Origin: Calcarisporiella thermophila CBS 279.70
Taxonomy: Eukaryota; Calcarisporiellomycota
Direction of reading: 5' to 3'
NCBI RefSeq assembly: GCF_041956535.1
Contig: NW_027192202.1
Coordinates: 521,474 to 585,473, forward strand
Length of the DNA: 64,000 nucleotides
Position 1 is the stretch's first letter. Each line of letters begins with the position of its first letter. The position numbers were made by a program, and so were the translations under genes. This document shows positions 62,342 to 64,000 of the stretch, one piece after another. Under the pieces are notes generated by a model, which saw only the letters and a list, made by a program, of their open reading frames with translations, had not been told where the DNA came from and ran no database searches.

Positions 62342-62667
62342 CTTTCGTCTTAAAATGAGGAAATGTAACTTGGCAGCCCATGGACAAGGCATCGTATCTT
62401 AGACATTTTACCTTGTTTAAGTCATTGTATCTATACTTGTGACACACACCTGTGAAATAAATAGCTTGTGAAATATAGAGCTTTGACACTTGGTTAAGAT
62501 GAATGCAGGAATTGATATTTCTTTCCGTCGCCTAATTGCAAAAAGGAGATAATTTATTTTTTATTTTGAAGCGCGAGTTAGGAGATGCTAGAGAGGGGTG
62601 TACACCCAGTCGCCCATCTATTAAATATATCAACTAACATGTAGTTTTTATGAAAACATGCTTTTTA
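62342..62667. other. Tail-to-tail spacer lipase / TMEM97-like
   Basis: 326 AT-rich bases; nothing else seen. Confidence 0.45.
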
Positions 62668-63263
62668 TCATTCTACTTTCTCCACTTTCTCTTGCACCCG
62701 ATTAGCACGGGTATAACTGACTGCAGCCAGAATCAGAGGGATAACCAAATAGGGTGTATAGAATGAAAGGAGGACCGCTATCTCTTTGAAGAGCAGATTA
62801 TGAGCTGGATTAAACACCACCTCAAAAAGAACCGGGATGACTGTTGTGCTTGTATGAGTGCCATAAACCAGCAAAGGAAGATGACGCTTCGGGTAATCTA
62901 ATAAAAATATGGTAATAGGTTGAGCGGAGAATAGTTCCCATAGATGTAAAAGCATAGACTACCTGTCCAAATTGCCCAAGTGGCCCAAAAGAAAAATGGA
63001 AGTTGATAGATGGCCTCGCAGTACAAGAAACTGAGGAACCAATAAAACCCTCCCTCAGCTACGCCAGACATGAAAGGATCACGGAAAGTCTTAATGTACC
63101 AGAGTGACAATTCTTTTAACGCAGAAGGAACAAGATGAGGAGGATATAAGGCCTGAAGATCCATAATCATTGTAATAGGGATATGAGAAACAAAATAAAT
63201 TAGAAAAAGTTTATCAAGATACGCAAAGAATAATGCGCGTTTGTTGTGCGTGCATGCCGACAT
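62668..63263 (-). CDS. TMEM97 / EXPERA-domain membrane protein
   Basis: Two exons (63263-62963 and 62897-62668) give 176 residues, the same length as human TMEM97 (sigma-2 receptor). Four membrane segments are visible, starting near KLFLIYFVSHIPITMIMDL and ending near LSFYTPYLVIPLILAAV. LYPPHLVPSALKEL, FRDPFMSG, and YGTHTSTTVIPVLFEVVF are EXPERA features. The family binds sterols or related lipids in ER or endosomal membranes. A longer ORF extends upstream of the chosen ATG without conserved sequence. Confidence 0.9.
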
Positions 63264-64000
63264 TTTAACGGGAATCAAATACAGTAAGAGTGGATAAACT
63301 CGTCGAGGTTGATTGAAAGTATTCAAGTAGCCGAGCCACATTTATTGGATCTTTGTTATGAACGCGCAAATTGAAAACAATTTTGGCAGCTGCATCCATG
63401 CATTTAGAGTATTTCAAGACTCCATGTTTCTTATGCAATCATTGCAAGAGAAGAGTGCCCATGGATCAACCTTACGCGCATTCGATTGCAGATGGTGAGC
63501 ATGTGCTCAACCGACCCAACTGAACAAAACCCAGTTGAGAATCTAGAGCAGGGTGCTCTGGTAGTCAGGGAGCAGGAGCTTTCCATTAGTGCGTCCCTTT
63601 AGAATACGAGTGACGTATCTGCCCCAGGCATTCACTTTCAAGCCTAGGTTTTTTGGAAGGGTTCAAGTCTACCTAGTAACTAAACTCTCTGTTGGGATAG
63701 CAAGGGTGAGGGTATGATTCTGGACCATCGGAAACTTTCATCACTTATGACAAATTATCATATGCAATAAAAATTTCCGGGATTGTCACCTCAATAAAAG
63801 GAGAGACGTAACGACGGTTTTGAGGAGACTAATATATGAAAGTCAAAAAGAAGTAGTGGTCCTAAGGAATTGTATTATACATTAAAATTAGCGAAAGGTT
63901 AGACTAGATAGGTTTAGTATTCCAATTTCGCGGAACATATAATCAATAAACAAATTCATTAAAGCTAATCGATATTCAAAAAAAAATTTTTTTTCCCCGA
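63264..64000. other. Terminal spacer
   Basis: About 740 bases upstream of the TMEM97-like gene up to the window edge. A short open stretch starting at the ATG near 63400 could be a small first exon of a gene continuing beyond the edge, but it is not supported. No tRNA seen. Confidence 0.4.

Noticed and set aside
63340-63720. Possible tRNA or new gene at the right edge
   Set aside because: A GGTTCAAGTC-like string is present, but no cloverleaf could be formed; the short ATG frame lacks support.

Overview
The window is nuclear DNA of a fungus. About 32 protein-coding genes, nearly all split by short (about 50-130 nt) GT-AG introns, lie on both strands with short spacers. Fungal markers are two Skt5/Chs4 chitin-synthase activators with CaaX ends, a GPI-type chitin deacetylase and a Cla4-type PAK kinase (PH-CRIB-kinase). 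The high intron density (20 exons in the exportin gene) and genes usually lost from yeasts (exportin-7, taxilin, a NOPCHAP1-like protein, an FHIP/RAI16-like protein, HemW) suggest an early-diverging lineage or one that has lost few genes; I cannot name the species. No rRNA, tRNA, transposon or CRISPR array was recognised.

Layout. 1-19.2 kb, GC-rich coding: RPL34 (-), FHIP/RAI16-like (+), Cla4-type PAK (+), MHF1/CENP-S (-), a GC-rich non-coding island, a Pro/Gln-rich unknown (+), HemW (+), MBF1 (-), RPL10 (-), a small Gln-rich protein (+), PAB1 (+). 19.8-33.7 kb, more AT-rich: mitochondrial PheRS (+), taxilin (+), an intronless bacterial-type Nudix hydrolase (+), a GBD/FH3 protein with no FH2 (-), chitin deacetylase (+), Pol III subunit RPC25 (-), Hsp110/SSE1 (-). 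34-47 kb: exportin-7 (+), tandem SKT5 paralogues (-,-), an oxysterol-binding protein (+). 47-64 kb: NOPCHAP1-like (-), CstF-50 (+), WDR44-like (+), RAD6 (-), NOP56 (+), BAR protein (-), DnaJ (-), sterol-esterase/lipase (+), TMEM97/EXPERA (-).

Themes. Several genes belong to cell-wall and polarity pathways (PAK, GBD/FH3 protein, two SKT5 copies, chitin deacetylase); others to mRNA 3'-end and poly(A) biology (PAB1, CstF-50), ribosome and snoRNP biogenesis (RPL34, RPL10, NOP56, NOPCHAP1-like), and membrane traffic and lipids (FHIP, taxilin, OSBP, WDR44, BAR, lipase, TMEM97). There is no operon logic; the grouping is ordinary eukaryotic gene order.

Exon models were built by hand from splice sites and reading-frame continuity. 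Almost all give a coding length divisible by three. The exceptions are the PAK gene and the lipase gene, each one base too long with the shift at or near a homopolymer run, and one unresolved junction in HemW. The most notable signals are the candidate horizontally acquired Nudix gene, the tandem SKT5 pair with conserved N-terminal exon and CaaX ends, the FH2-less formin-like protein, three GC-AG introns, the A-rich tract before PAB1, and the two homopolymer frameshifts.
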